Assembly (NCBI GenBank): GCA_048213135.1
Contig: PS015009.1
Coordinates: 1,178,001 to 1,242,000, forward strand
Source: Reclinomonas americana ATCC 50394
Lineage: Eukaryota > Jakobida > Jakobea > Jakobida
Reading direction: 5' to 3'
DNA: 64,000 nt
Shown: positions 8,008-16,588 of the stretch, one piece after another
Layout of the letters: each line of letters starts with the position of its first letter
Numbering within the stretch: the first letter of the stretch is position 1
Made by a program: the position numbers and the translations under genes
The notes under the pieces: model-generated
Told to the model about the DNA's origin: nothing
Databases searched by the model: none
The model's input: only the letters and a program-made list of their open reading frames with translations

Positions 8008-10434
8008 TTATACAGAAAGATGAAGCCGGCGTGCCTCCCGGGAAGAGATGAGCATGGCCAGTGATACGATGGTAATACTGCTGAGCGGCATCAGTATGGC
8101 GGCTATCATGGGTGAGAGCAGTCCCTGCACAGCAAAGGAGATGCCAGCCACATTATACATTATAGATATAGCAAAACCGATGGAGATCACTTTTCGTCCT
8201 TTTTTGGCATACGACAGCATCGCCGGCAATTCATGAAGACGGCTGCCTTCGAGTATGGCGTCGCAGGCGGGTGTAAACTGTGCCGTGTTATCGGTTACGG
8301 CAATTCCCGCATCGGCCTGCAACAAAGCACCTGCATCATTCAAGCCGTCGCCCAGCATCAATACCTTTGCTCCCCGCTGCTGAAGCCGTTTTATATATGC
8401 CAGCTTATCCTGTGGTGATTGCCCGAATTGCATATGAAGATCGTTGCCAAATAACCGGCGCAGGTTTTCCGCTTCGTTATCGTTGTCGCCGGACAGGATA
8501 TGCAGCTGGTAGTTGTTGCGCAGCAGCGAAGCCATTTCGTCTATCCCTTTGCGGTAGTTGTTGCCGATATGGAACCTGCCCATATGCCGGCCATTGACCA
8601 GCAGGTATACGTTGGTACCGGAAGCATAGAAGAGCAAACCGGGTATCTCCTCTGCCACAAAAGACGCCGATCCCAGCCTGATGCGCAAGCCATTGACCAC
8701 TGCGGTTATACCCCGGCCTTCATATTCCCTGAAATTTTTAATCCCGGAGGTTATCCTGCCGGCAGGAGATAAATAATTGCAGATGGTCCTGCTTAAAGGG
8801 TGGGCCGATTGTGCAGCCAATTCCCAAACGGCGTGGCGTACCTCTTCGGCCAGCGGTTCACCTATATACTCCGCCTTTTGTTCGTTACCGGTTGTGATGG
8901 TACCGGTTTTATCGAGTACAATGGTATTGATGCCGGATAACCGTTCTGCAATACCTGCATTTTTCAGGTACAGCCGGTTGCGGCTGAAAATACGCAGCAT
9001 ATTCCCAAAGGTGAAAGTAGCAGTAAGCAACAGGGAGCAGGGACAGGCCACAATAAGAACGGCCGTTACCGCCAGTCCTATTTTCGACGAATCTGCAAAT
9101 GCCCAATATATCGCTGTCGCGCCGGCAACGCTGTACAGGACAAGCGTAAAGTAGCGGCTCCAGGGATGTATGAAAGAAGGTTCGCGGTTGTTTTTCCTGT
9201 CATTCGTTTCGTTGTTCCATAAACGGGTGATATAACTCTGCGATGCCTCATTCACCACTTTCAATTCTATGGCCCCGCCCGATTGCCGGGCACCGGCATA
9301 GATCATTTCACCAGTGGGTTTGCTCACCAGTGTGGCTTCTCCGCTGATAAAACTGTAGTCGATATGCCCCTCTCCTTTCAGTAAAATGGCATCGGCAGGT
9401 ATCATCTCCCCGTTCCGTACAATGATGTGTTCGCCCTTCCTGAGTTCCGATACAGGTATACCCTGCTCCCTGCCATTGCGAACAACAGTAACGCCCAGCG
9501 GGAAATAAGACTTGTAGTTCCTGTCGAATGAGAGGTAGCCGTAGGTCTTATCCTGGAACCAGCGACCAATCAGCATAAAGAAGACGATGCCGGTACCGGA
9601 GTCGAGGTAACCGGCTCCCGTACCACTGATGATCTCGTAATAACTGCGGGCGAAAGTAATGGCCGTAGCTACAGCAATGGGCCCGTCAATATTAAGGACG
9701 CCCTGCCGCAGCCCTTTCCAGGCGGAAACAAAAAATACGGATGCGCTGTACAGCAACACCGGCAGTGAAAGAAAAAAGATGAGCCAGGTAAATGTTGCTT
9801 TAAGACCCGCGAGTTCAATTTTACCCGATGAAAAATATTCCGGGAAACTCAGCATCATGATATTGGAAAAACAGAAACCGGCGATGCCAATGCGGTATAG
9901 CCTGTTGCGGTTGAAAGCAGGCTGCGGCTGCCGTTGTGTTTCATTCAGCGTTATTTCCGGTTCGTATCCTGTAAATGCCAGCAGTTCCGCTACTTCCCGT
10001 AATGATACCAGCGTTGGGTCATACACAATGAACACTTCTTTCCTGTGAAAATCAACCCGCGAGCTGGCAATGCCTTTGTTGATGCGGTGAAGATTTTCCA
10101 GCAGGAAAATACAGGAGGAACAATGCACCTGCGGCAGGTAAAAAAACACATGCGCCTGGTGATCGCTGCTGAAGCGCAGTAACTGTTTAATGGCGGCTGG
10201 ATCATCGAGGTAAGCGAAACGGCTGCCCGTAAATTTTCCTTTCGCCTTCAGGCCGGGGCGGGCTTCGAGGTTGTAATACTGGCAAAGGTCATGTTCGTTC
10301 AATAACAAATACACCTGCAGGCATCCTTCACAACAGAAGGAATGCCCTTCACCGGATATATGGCCATCACAGCTTTCACCGCAATGATAACAGTCTTGTT
10401 TAATTTCTTTTATCGCCGTTATATCCGTCATCAT
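8008..10434 (-). CDS. ccoI: Copper-exporting P1B-type ATPase of the cbb3 cluster (CcoI)
   Basis: 808 residues. The N-terminus has a cysteine-rich metal-binding region (CYHCGESC, then CCEGC, residues about 15-40) and an HMA-like CSSC near residue 103. Downstream lie the membrane metal site CPC (about 465), the phosphorylation motif DKTGT (about 503) and the hinge GDGLND (about 693). These define a P1B copper ATPase. Being first in the ccoI-ccoS-ccoNOQP order makes it the CcoI/FixI type that supplies copper to the oxidase. A hairpin lies 26-53 bp upstream of the start. No FNR-type box was recognised in the short upstream gap. Confidence 0.93.
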   Translation of the reverse strand: MMTDITAIKEIKQDCYHCGESCDGHISGEGHSFCCEGCLQVYLLLNEHDLCQYYNLEARPGLKAKGKFTGSRFAYLDDPAAIKQLLRFSSDHQAHVFFYLPQVHCSSCIFLLENLHRINKGIASSRVDFHRKEVFIVYDPTLVSLREVAELLAFTGYEPEITLNETQRQPQPAFNRNRLYRIGIAGFCFSNIMMLSFPEYFSSGKIELAGLKATFTWLIFFLSLPVLLYSASVFFVSAWKGLRQGVLNIDGPIAVATAITFARSYYEIISGTGAGYLDSGTGIVFFMLIGRWFQDKTYGYLSFDRNYKSYFPLGVTVVRNGREQGIPVSELRKGEHIIVRNGEMIPADAILLKGEGHIDYSFISGEATLVSKPTGEMIYAGARQSGGAIELKVVNEASQSYITRLWNNETNDRKNNREPSFIHPWSRYFTLVLYSVAGATAIYWAFADSSKIGLAVTAVLIVACPCSLLLTATFTFGNMLRIFSRNRLYLKNAGIAERLSGINTIVLDKTGTITTGNEQKAEYIGEPLAEEVRHAVWELAAQSAHPLSRTICNYLSPAGRITSGIKNFREYEGRGITAVVNGLRIRLGSASFVAEEIPGLLFYASGTNVYLLVNGRHMGRFHIGNNYRKGIDEMASLLRNNYQLHILSGDNDNEAENLRRLFGNDLHMQFGQSPQDKLAYIKRLQQRGAKVLMLGDGLNDAGALLQADAGIAVTDNTAQFTPACDAILEGSRLHELPAMLSYAKKGRKVISIGFAISIMYNVAGISFAVQGLLSPMIAAILMPLSSITIVSLAMLISSREARRLHLSV

Positions 10435-10459
10435 ATCACAACAGGAATTGAAATCAATA

Positions 10460-10487
10460 AGGCCGCTGTTGAAAACAACAACGGCCT
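10460..10487 (-). terminator. Hairpin between the 10.6-kb hypothetical gene and ccoI
   Basis: AGGCCG and CGGCCT arms flank inner GTTG/CAAC arms around an AAAA loop. Read on the minus strand it is followed by TTATTGATTTC, so it could end the transcript of the upstream 134-residue gene before ccoI. The T-tract is modest. Confidence 0.55.
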
Positions 10488-10570
10488 GAACCTCAGGGAA
10501 TCACCATTTTCTCTCCCTGTATAAGTACTCATGTGTAATGGTCTCCTGGTTTGTAATTCATTTTTTCGTT

Positions 10571-10975
10571 TCATATCTGCGCAGACAGGTAAGCCATAAA
10601 ATCGCTTTTCAGTTCCGCGAAATGCTGGCCCGTTACTTTCATTTTTTCACGAAGAATATCCTGTACCTGTAACGCGTCGATATCGTACTCTGGCAGGGCA
10701 CAACAATCGGCAACCAGCCTCGCCTGTTGTTCTTCTATACCATACTCGAGTGTTTGTATTTCTTCCCCGAGTATAATAAAGCGATCGTGAAAATGTGCGA
10801 CACACCTGGCGTCGTGTTCGGCGCGGGGGCTGTCGGTATCGTATACGATGTCGGCCAGTAATTTTTCCAGTTCAGGCAATTCCTTTTTTTGCAGGCGCAG
10901 CATATTCTGCCATCCTTTATTTTCATGGAGATAGACTTCGTAGCGGTAATTGTCGGTATGTGTGGCAGTTGTCAT
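10571..10975 (-). CDS. Hypothetical soluble protein, charged and helical
   Basis: 134 residues, not recognised. It is rich in Glu, Leu and Gln with long predicted helices (residues about 20-45 and 60-90), and has no signal peptide or membrane helix. The middle contains a Cys pair (VADCCALPEYD). It resembles small coiled-coil stress-associated proteins only in general composition. It lies between OsmC (upstream, 110 bp) and ccoI, all on the minus strand, so it may belong to the same stress-related neighbourhood. Confidence 0.6.
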   Translation of the reverse strand: MTTATHTDNYRYEVYLHENKGWQNMLRLQKKELPELEKLLADIVYDTDSPRAEHDARCVAHFHDRFIILGEEIQTLEYGIEEQQARLVADCCALPEYDIDALQVQDILREKMKVTGQHFAELKSDFMAYLSAQI

Positions 10976-11085
10976 GTGTTAAAATTTGTATTGTAAAATT
11001 GCACCAGAACGATCACCCGGGAAATGACGGGCATCAAGCTACCGCCTGATACTGGTCACCTGCTGAGGAAGATCAGCCTTGTTCT

Positions 11086-11568
11086 TCAAGCGGGATTATT
11101 TCTTGTTACCGGGTGATCATCGGTCAGCACCTGGTCGTGGTGAATAACCTTAACAGATATGGAGTTCATAACAATACAGTAGCGGTTGGCCATAGCGAGT
11201 ACCTCACCAGCCAGGGCGATATCGGTATCCTTTTCCACGAATACCTTCGGATAAATGTCGATGGAAGTATAATAAGGCCGGCCTTCTTTCATTTTCATAT
11301 GGCCTTTGGCGCCACACTCAAAATGCGTAACCGCCAGTTGTTTCTTCTCCGCAATGCCCAGGAAGGTGGTCATGTGGCAACTGATAACAGAACTCAAAAA
11401 AAGATGTTCGGGGCTCCACATGCCCGGCATACCACCCGGAAAACCCTCGGCTGTAGCCACACGCAGGGTATCCTTCACATCATTGGCCATAATAATGCCT
11501 TTTGTTTTTCCCTGCCAGTTCAGTTGTACTTCGAATTGGTGCATGTCGGTATCATTGTTCTGCAGCAT
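11086..11568 (-). CDS. OsmC/Ohr family peroxide-detoxifying protein
   Basis: About 160 residues. The two family cysteines are in SSVISCHMTTF (about residue 63) and ANRYCIVMNS (about 128), the pair that reduces organic hydroperoxides in OsmC proteins. GMWSPEHLFLSS is the usual helix start. The open frame extends to a TTG at 11577, but the ATG at 11568 is the better start: a TACCTTTG -7 element lies at 11585-11592, leaving a short leader. An alternative start at MHQFEVQLNW (11544) also fits the family's usual N-terminus. Cytoplasmic. Confidence 0.85.
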   Translation of the reverse strand: MLQNNDTDMHQFEVQLNWQGKTKGIIMANDVKDTLRVATAEGFPGGMPGMWSPEHLFLSSVISCHMTTFLGIAEKKQLAVTHFECGAKGHMKMKEGRPYYTSIDIYPKVFVEKDTDIALAGEVLAMANRYCIVMNSISVKVIHHDQVLTDDHPVTRNNPA

Positions 11569-11584
11569 GGTGATCAATTTTTAC

Positions 11585-11592
11585 CAAAGGTA
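11585..11592 (-). promoter_or_regulatory. -7 element TACCTTTG upstream of the OsmC gene
   Basis: It matches the Bacteroidota TAnnTTTG -7 consensus on the minus strand, 17 bp before the preferred OsmC start codon. Confidence 0.55.
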
Positions 11593-11659
11593 TTTTCACC
11601 ACAGTCGTTAATTAATGACACCAGACAGTGTGTGTAATGATACTCGTCATTACGGCCTG

Positions 11660-12118
11660 CTACCAGGCGTTCCTGAGTTCTTTGTTTTCGCTGTAAGGTT
11701 TTTGCGGGGCGTTGGAATACCACTTACGGTCGTAGTGCACAAAAAAGGCGAGCCATACAGCCCTGGCCATACGCATCAGCGGTGGCTGAAGCAGCAGGAG
11801 TATGACGGCATTGACGGGTATCCACCAGAATATCCTGTTATCGGAAATGGAAATACCCACAAAGACCCACCAGGCGATGAAGGTGGCCACGCTGATGGCA
11901 ATGGTAAAGGCATAACTTACATAACTGGTGCCGTAATAAAACCCGGGTTCCATATCAAACACCTGTCCGCATACCGGGCACTTGTCGTTCATCTTCATAA
12001 AACTTCTCAGGTTATACGCATTGCCGGTTTTGAACATATCGCCCCGGCGGCAGCGCGGGCATTTACAGGCGAGCACATTCAGCAGGCCTGGTTTTTTATC
12101 GTTGTCAGTCGTATTCAT
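11660..12118 (-). CDS. DUF983 family protein with zinc-ribbon cysteines and two membrane helices
   Basis: 152 residues. The N-terminal half has CKCPRCRRGDMF and later CPVCGQVFDMEPGFYYG (residues about 13-65), two CxxC pairs as in DUF983 proteins. Two hydrophobic helices follow (about 70-92 and 97-118). Function unknown; the family is abundant in Bacteroidota and alphaproteobacteria. The gene starts 1 bp after the stop of the AraC-type regulator, so the two are almost certainly co-transcribed. Confidence 0.8.
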   Translation of the reverse strand: MNTTDNDKKPGLLNVLACKCPRCRRGDMFKTGNAYNLRSFMKMNDKCPVCGQVFDMEPGFYYGTSYVSYAFTIAISVATFIAWWVFVGISISDNRIFWWIPVNAVILLLLQPPLMRMARAVWLAFFVHYDRKWYSNAPQKPYSENKELRNAW

Positions 12119-12119
12119 A

Positions 12120-13010
12120 TTACGATCTTTTTTGAAGGTATGATTTCCGGAAAGCGGCTGGCGTTGTACCGACAGATTTCCTGAAAAATTTTATAAAGTA
12201 AGAATCATCCGCAAAACCCAGCTCAGCAGCAATTTCAGCCACTTCCAGGCCGGCGTTGATGAGCAGTCTTTTGGCTTCAAGTATTACCCGTTCCCGTATA
12301 AGTTCCCCGGCGCTGTTGCCGGTCATGTCTTTACAGAGTGCATTGAGGTGATTGGGTGTTACATATAATTGAACCGCGTATTCTTTGGTCAGTTTATGCT
12401 TACGGAACTGCTGTTCTACCAGGTTGCGGAAGTTGGCCAGCAGTAAAGAGTTGTAGCTGGAAGGCGCAGTTGCCGGACCGGGAGTGACGCCGCGTTGTAT
12501 GCCGATCAATATTTCCGCCAGCAACAAGCGTCTCCTGTCTTCGGTAAAAACCGCTTCCCTTCCCGTTTCCTTAATCAGTTCTTCAAAAAGATCGACCAGT
12601 TCTTGCTGTGCTTCTTTTTTTACCGGGATCACCTGTTGCTGCCAGCTGCCGGCAAAAAAGGAGAACCGTGCGGCATATTGATGATCTGCCATCAATCCAG
12701 ATAAATATGCAGCGGAAAAATTCACAATATACCCGTCGGTACCCGCCCCAAAATCCCAGGTATGCACCTGCCCGGGTGCCATGGCATACAAGCTGCCGGG
12801 CTTTACCGTATGCTGCGTGAAATCGATGGAATGTGAGCCCGATCCTTTGGTAAAGAATACAACGTGATAGAAGTCGTGTTTATGCGGAAAAACAAGGTGC
12901 TGGTGGTTGCGGATATAGCCCGCCAGCCTGTCGGTAACAATCCCCGTGTCGCCCCTGTTGCCGGGACCGAGTGAACAAATGCTGTACAAATGAAAATGTT
13001 CCTTTCGCAT
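12120..13010 (-). CDS. AraC family transcriptional regulator with N-terminal cupin
   Basis: 296 residues from the preferred start. The N-terminal cupin-like sensor has HKHDFYHVVFF and GSHSIDF. The C-terminal double HTH spans about residues 195-290 (LTKEYAVQLYVTPNHLNALCKD, then VAEIAAELGFADDSYFIKFFRKSVGTTPAAFR), the AraC/XylS signature. The frame is open to 13040, but a TAATTTTG -7 element at 13029-13032/13036 lies inside that extension, so ATG 13010 (MRKEHFHLYS) is the likely start, with a leader of about 10-15 nt. It is followed directly by the DUF983 gene. The ligand is unknown. Confidence 0.88.
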   Translation of the reverse strand: MRKEHFHLYSICSLGPGNRGDTGIVTDRLAGYIRNHQHLVFPHKHDFYHVVFFTKGSGSHSIDFTQHTVKPGSLYAMAPGQVHTWDFGAGTDGYIVNFSAAYLSGLMADHQYAARFSFFAGSWQQQVIPVKKEAQQELVDLFEELIKETGREAVFTEDRRRLLLAEILIGIQRGVTPGPATAPSSYNSLLLANFRNLVEQQFRKHKLTKEYAVQLYVTPNHLNALCKDMTGNSAGELIRERVILEAKRLLINAGLEVAEIAAELGFADDSYFIKFFRKSVGTTPAAFRKSYLQKRS

Positions 13011-13028
13011 CGGGTTGTATTGACTCCA

Positions 13029-13036
13029 CAAAATTA
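13029..13036 (-). promoter_or_regulatory. -7 element TAATTTTG of the AraC-DUF983 operon
   Basis: A perfect TAnnTTTG match 18 bp before ATG 13010. It decides the start of the AraC gene, since upstream in-frame codons would lie before the transcription start. Confidence 0.6.
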
Positions 13037-13149
13037 GCATTTACCCGGGGGTATTAATGGTGGTTTTTATGCCTATAATGGTACTTTTTACGGATTTGTA
13101 CCCGTCTGGCCGGTACCGTAATTCATTACCGCCTATTGCCAGCTCATAC

Positions 13150-13263
13150 AACGGGCAATTGCACCAGCGGCAAGGCTGCAGGATATTTGCCCTGTAATAA
13201 AGAGACAGAGCAAGTTAATCCGGCACCCTTTGAAAGACCAGCGCCCCCGAGGCGTTTTTTTTA
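13150..13263 (+). other. Intergenic region with possible structured RNA
   Basis: In the 319-bp gap between the divergent AraC and mqnC genes, GGGCAA (13153-13158) can pair with TTGCCC (13187-13192) around inner short arms. A weak hairpin, CGCC/GGCG (13242-13254), is followed by eight T residues (13255-13262), terminator-like on the plus strand. A TATAAT-like string lies upstream at about 13075. No known riboswitch class was recognised. Low confidence. Confidence 0.25.
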
Positions 13264-13301
13264 TGCCATGTATATATCATCGTTATAACATCAAATGGGT
13301 G

Positions 13302-13309
13302 TATTTTTG
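13302..13309 (+). promoter_or_regulatory. -7 element TATTTTTG upstream of mqnC
   Basis: A TAnnTTTG match overlapping the GTG at 13309 that would otherwise open the frame. The ATG at 13330 behind AAAAGGAGTATGT, one of the few clear Shine-Dalgarno-like sequences here, is therefore preferred. Confidence 0.6.
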
Positions 13310-13329
13310 TGTTCCCAAAAGGAGTATGT

Positions 13330-14454
13330 ATGGAGATCAATGCGCTGTTGCAAAAAGCCCTCAATTTCGAATTCCTCACCGTAGAAGAAGGTGTTTACCT
13401 GTTTGAAAATGCCGCGCTGGCCGACCTGATGTATGTGGCCAATGAACTGCGGAAAAAGCAGGTGCCGCATGGTAAGGTCACCTGGCAGATCGACCGCAAT
13501 GTGAACACGACCAATGTATGTATCGCCAATTGCAAATTCTGCAACTTCTACCGCATACCCGGTCATGCGGAAGCCTACATAACAGACATTGATACCTATA
13601 AAAGAAAGATAGAGGAGACCATTAAATACGGCGGTGACCAGTTGCTGCTGCAGGGCGGTCACCATCCTGAACTCGGACTTTCTTTTTACGTGGATCTTTT
13701 TAAAGAACTGAAATCGCTTTATCCGAATATTAAGCTGCATACCCTGGGGCCGCCGGAGATTGCCCACATCACCAAACTGGAAAAGAGCACACACAGGGAA
13801 GTGCTGATGGCATTGAAAGAAGCCGGCATGGACAGCCTGCCAGGCGCCGGCGCCGAAATACTAACGGACAGGGTTAGACGATTGATCAGTAAAGGCAAGT
13901 GCGGTGCGCAGGAATGGCTCGATATTATGCATGAGGCGCACAAACTCAACATCACCACATCGGCCACTATGATGTTCGGCCATGTGGAAACACTGGAAGA
14001 ACGTTTCGAACACCTGGTGAAAATACGCGAAGTACAAAGCCGCAAACCCGAACATGCGAAAGGCTTCCTGGCTTTTATTCCGTGGACTTTCCAGGATGTG
14101 GATACCCTGCTCACCCGTATCCGTGGTGTGCACAACCTGACCACCGCGGAAGAGTACATCCGCATGATCGCGATGAGCCGTATTATGCTGCCGAATGTGA
14201 AGAATATACAGGCCAGCTGGCTGACCGTGGGTAAGCAGGTAGCGCAACTTTGCCTGAATGGCGGCGCCAACGATTTTGGCAGTATCATGATCGAGGAAAA
14301 TGTAGTGAGCGCCGCGGGAGCACCCCATCGGTTTACCAGCACTACCATACAAAAAGCTATTGCCGAAGCGGGTTTTGAACCACAGTTGCGCAACCAGCAA
14401 TATGAATGGCGGGAAATTCCAGAAGCGATTGTGGAGCAGGTGATCGACTACTGA
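13330..14454 (+). CDS. mqnC: Cyclic dehypoxanthinyl futalosine synthase (radical SAM), menaquinone pathway
   Basis: 374 residues. The radical-SAM motif is CIANCKFC (CxxxCxxC, about residue 65), preceded by WQIDRNVNTTNVC and followed by GGDQLLLQGGHHPELGL, HTLGPPEI and LPGAGAEIL, all typical of MqnC. FIPWTFQDVDTLL in the second half favours MqnC over MqnE. The enzyme cyclises dehypoxanthinyl futalosine in the futalosine route to menaquinone (established), the quinone expected to feed electrons to the respiratory chain. It stands alone on the plus strand; the other mqn genes are not in the window. Confidence 0.93.
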   Translation: MEINALLQKALNFEFLTVEEGVYLFENAALADLMYVANELRKKQVPHGKVTWQIDRNVNTTNVCIANCKFCNFYRIPGHAEAYITDIDTYKRKIEETIKYGGDQLLLQGGHHPELGLSFYVDLFKELKSLYPNIKLHTLGPPEIAHITKLEKSTHREVLMALKEAGMDSLPGAGAEILTDRVRRLISKGKCGAQEWLDIMHEAHKLNITTSATMMFGHVETLEERFEHLVKIREVQSRKPEHAKGFLAFIPWTFQDVDTLLTRIRGVHNLTTAEEYIRMIAMSRIMLPNVKNIQASWLTVGKQVAQLCLNGGANDFGSIMIEENVVSAAGAPHRFTSTTIQKAIAEAGFEPQLRNQQYEWREIPEAIVEQVIDY

Positions 14455-14501
14455 CCTGTTCTCCGTGGTTGATAAGGTTTTACTTTTTAACCACGGCCGC
14501 A

Positions 14502-14900
14502 TCATATATATTTGCTTAGCTTGTACTTGAGTTCTCCATTTTCTTCCAGCAGTTTGCGTATCTCTTCCAGCTGCAGCATGTATTTCATATAATAAAAGTC
14601 CAGCTGTTTGATGGCTTCGTCAAGCGTTACGGGAAGTTTAAAATAGGGCCCGAATACGGCCGACTCTTTGGAGGTCAGCAGCTTCATTTCGGGTATCTCA
14701 TAAAATCCATGCTTGAAAATCTTTCCATACCGGCCGAGAATGGTCAGCGAGAGCCTCGGGTTCCGGGTATGGTTGTAATAAGTTGTCCTGGAGGCATAAC
14801 GCATCCGCTCAATAATTTCATCAACAGTAAGTCCGGACTCTTCGGCCACTTTTTTCAGGGCTTTACCACGGTGTACGGGTTTTTGTTTGGTAGTTTTCAC
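14502..14900 (-). CDS. Small HTH regulator with C-terminal helical region
   Basis: 132 residues. The N-terminal part, RGKALKKVAEESGLTVDEIIERMRYASRTTYYNHTRNPRLSLTILGRYGKIF (about 11-65), reads as a Cro/C1-like helix-turn-helix. The C-terminal 40 residues form a probable coiled coil (QLDFYYMKYMLQLEEIRKLLEENGELKYKL), probably for dimerisation. The target is unknown. A perfect 16-bp palindrome lies 78-93 bp upstream of its start and related half-sites lie near the divergent DUF3817 promoter, which suggests auto- and cross-regulation. Confidence 0.7.
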   Translation of the reverse strand: MKTTKQKPVHRGKALKKVAEESGLTVDEIIERMRYASRTTYYNHTRNPRLSLTILGRYGKIFKHGFYEIPEMKLLTSKESAVFGPYFKLPVTLDEAIKQLDFYYMKYMLQLEEIRKLLEENGELKYKLSKYI

Positions 14901-14977
14901 AGGATAAAGAACGGAAAGCCAGCGTCCAATAAAATGATCTCAAAAAGACCAATATATATTTATAAATTGCTCAAAAA

Positions 14978-14993
14978 TGTTCAAATTTGAACA
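14978..14993. promoter_or_regulatory. Perfect palindrome TGTTCAAATTTGAACA, candidate operator
   Basis: A 16-bp perfect inverted repeat in the 245-bp gap between the divergent HTH regulator and DUF3817 genes. A looser TTGAA-A-TTCAA site occurs at 15081-15091, beside the DUF3817 promoter. A dimeric HTH regulator, most simply the one encoded next door, could bind. Confidence 0.5.
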
Positions 14994-15115
14994 CTTCTGT
15001 TAAAATACGCCGGCAGAATAGGACAGCTTTGCTCACTTCAGCCTTCGCATTGTCATACCATTTTCACATTTTGAACCGGCTTGAAATTCAAATCGTTAAC
15101 CCGGCTCCTGCTGCT

Positions 15116-15123
15116 TAATTTTG
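15116..15123 (+). promoter_or_regulatory. -7 element TAATTTTG of the DUF3817 gene
   Basis: A TAnnTTTG match 22 bp before the ATG at 15146. Confidence 0.55.
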
Positions 15124-15145
15124 CACATCTTTTCAATCAACACTT

Positions 15146-15460
15146 ATGTCGCAAAAGAACAATTCACTTTTTCATACTTTCCGGCTGGTGGGACTGGCGG
15201 AAGGTGTTTCTTTCCTGGTATTGCTTTGCATTGCCATGCCCCTGAAGTACCTGGCTAACGTACCCGAGGCGGTTAAGATCTGCGGCTGGATACACGGTGC
15301 CCTGTTCGTGGGTTTTATTGCGCTGGCTTTTTCGGTGCTGAACAAATACAATAAACCTTTCAGCTGGCTGGGCAAGGCTGTACTGGCGGCGCTGATCCCG
15401 CTGGGTACATTTGTATTCGATAAACAACTGAAAAAAGAAGAGGCGGCTGCCGGAGCCTAA
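15146..15460 (+). CDS. DUF3817 family membrane protein
   Basis: 104 residues with three hydrophobic helices. It starts MSQKNNSLFHTFRLVGLAEGVSFLVLLCIAMPLKY and contains the VKICGWIHGALFVGFIAL segment, the pattern of DUF3817 proteins. Function unknown. Its TAA overlaps the nagA stop codon by 4 bp on the opposite strand (convergent). Confidence 0.85.
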   Translation: MSQKNNSLFHTFRLVGLAEGVSFLVLLCIAMPLKYLANVPEAVKICGWIHGALFVGFIALAFSVLNKYNKPFSWLGKAVLAALIPLGTFVFDKQLKKEEAAAGA

Positions 15461-16563
15461 TCTTTAATGAGGCGGGTAACTTCCAGGTTACTGTCCAGCA
15501 GCACCATAGCCGAGCGATATCCTTTACCGATTCTGCCCAGTTCATGATCCAGCCCCGCCAGCATAGCGGGGTACAGGCTGCACATGCGCAGGGCTTCTCC
15601 TGTATCGATCTTTCCGTATTGTACAAGATTACGCAGGGCCTTTGCCATATCCAGCGCAGAGCCGCTCAGGATACCGCCGGCAACATACCGGTCTTCGCCG
15701 GGCTGATGCGGATATGGCCCAACAGGCGTTTCGGTTACCGCGTCTGTTATCGCGAACAGTCTTTCTTTCATCGCGGCTTTGGCTACACGCAACGCGGCAT
15801 AATCAACATGTATACCATCGGGAATGATACTCGCCATAACATGGCTGTGATCCATGGCAGCGCCTGCCAGGCCGGGTTCGCGGTGTTGCAGGGGGCTCAT
15901 CGCATTGTACAAATGGGTAACTGCTGTAATGCCATCTTCAAAACCGGAAATGGCCTGGTCGTATGTGGCATTGCTGTGCCCGGCGGATATAATGATGTTT
16001 TTTTCTTTGAGTAGTTGTAATACGGCGGAATCAACCCTTTCCGGCGCCAGGGTAATCATGCGGATCACTCCTTCACCATAAGCAAGCAGTTCCTTTACCT
16101 CTTCTTCTGTTGGCGTATGTACCAGTTCCTCAATATGTGCACCACGTTTAACAGGATTGATCCAGGGCCCTTCCAGGTGCAGGCCCAGTACACCTTCGCC
16201 GCCCTGCTGCCAGTAGCCGCGTACTGCGTCGATACAACGCCATACCACTTCTTTGGTATTGGTGGCCACCGTTGGCAGACAGCCAATCGCCCCGCCTTTG
16301 TTGCAATATGCATTCAGTAAACGAAGCGAATCCGGTTCGGGATAAGCTGAAAACAATTTTCCGTAAGCACCATATATCTGCAAGTCCAGGAAAGCAGGCG
16401 CCAGTGTGCCCGGTAGCTGCTCTGTTGTTATATCGCCGGATTCATGATACGGCTCAACGGAAACAATACGGCTACCCGTTACCGTTACTGCATGGTTGTT
16501 AAGCCATTCTGTTCCTGTAAATACCTGGTCGGGGAGATAAATGGAGGTTGGAAGCATAGTCAT
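15457..16563 (-). CDS. nagA: N-acetylglucosamine-6-phosphate deacetylase
   Basis: About 368 residues. Metal and substrate motifs of the amidohydrolase fold are present: LHLEGPWINPVKRGAH, SAGHSNATYDQA, VTHLYNAMSPLQHREPGLAG and the catalytic Asp in FAITDAVTET. It deacetylates GlcNAc-6-P to glucosamine-6-P, recycling chitin or peptidoglycan amino sugars. The frame opens at 16575, but a TATTTTTG -7 element (16573-16580) covers that codon, so ATG 16563 (MTMLPTS) or 16557 is the real start. No other amino-sugar gene is adjacent. Confidence 0.92.
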   Translation of the reverse strand: MTMLPTSIYLPDQVFTGTEWLNNHAVTVTGSRIVSVEPYHESGDITTEQLPGTLAPAFLDLQIYGAYGKLFSAYPEPDSLRLLNAYCNKGGAIGCLPTVATNTKEVVWRCIDAVRGYWQQGGEGVLGLHLEGPWINPVKRGAHIEELVHTPTEEEVKELLAYGEGVIRMITLAPERVDSAVLQLLKEKNIIISAGHSNATYDQAISGFEDGITAVTHLYNAMSPLQHREPGLAGAAMDHSHVMASIIPDGIHVDYAALRVAKAAMKERLFAITDAVTETPVGPYPHQPGEDRYVAGGILSGSALDMAKALRNLVQYGKIDTGEALRMCSLYPAMLAGLDHELGRIGKGYRSAMVLLDSNLEVTRLIKD

Positions 16564-16572
16564 TTGCTTCCG

Positions 16573-16580
16573 CAAAAATA
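16573..16580 (-). promoter_or_regulatory. -7 element TATTTTTG of nagA
   Basis: A TAnnTTTG match on the minus strand overlapping the upstream in-frame codon at 16575. It leaves a very short leader before ATG 16563. Confidence 0.55.
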
Positions 16581-16588
16581 CAGGATGA

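Noticed and set aside
10435-10570. FNR-type box upstream of the cbb3 cluster
   Set aside because: Only a short TTGAAATCAA word is present, without the TTGAT-N4-ATCAA spacing.
13330-14454. Assignment as MqnE instead of MqnC
   Set aside because: WQIDRNVNTTNVC, QLLLQGG and FIPWTFQD fit MqnC better.
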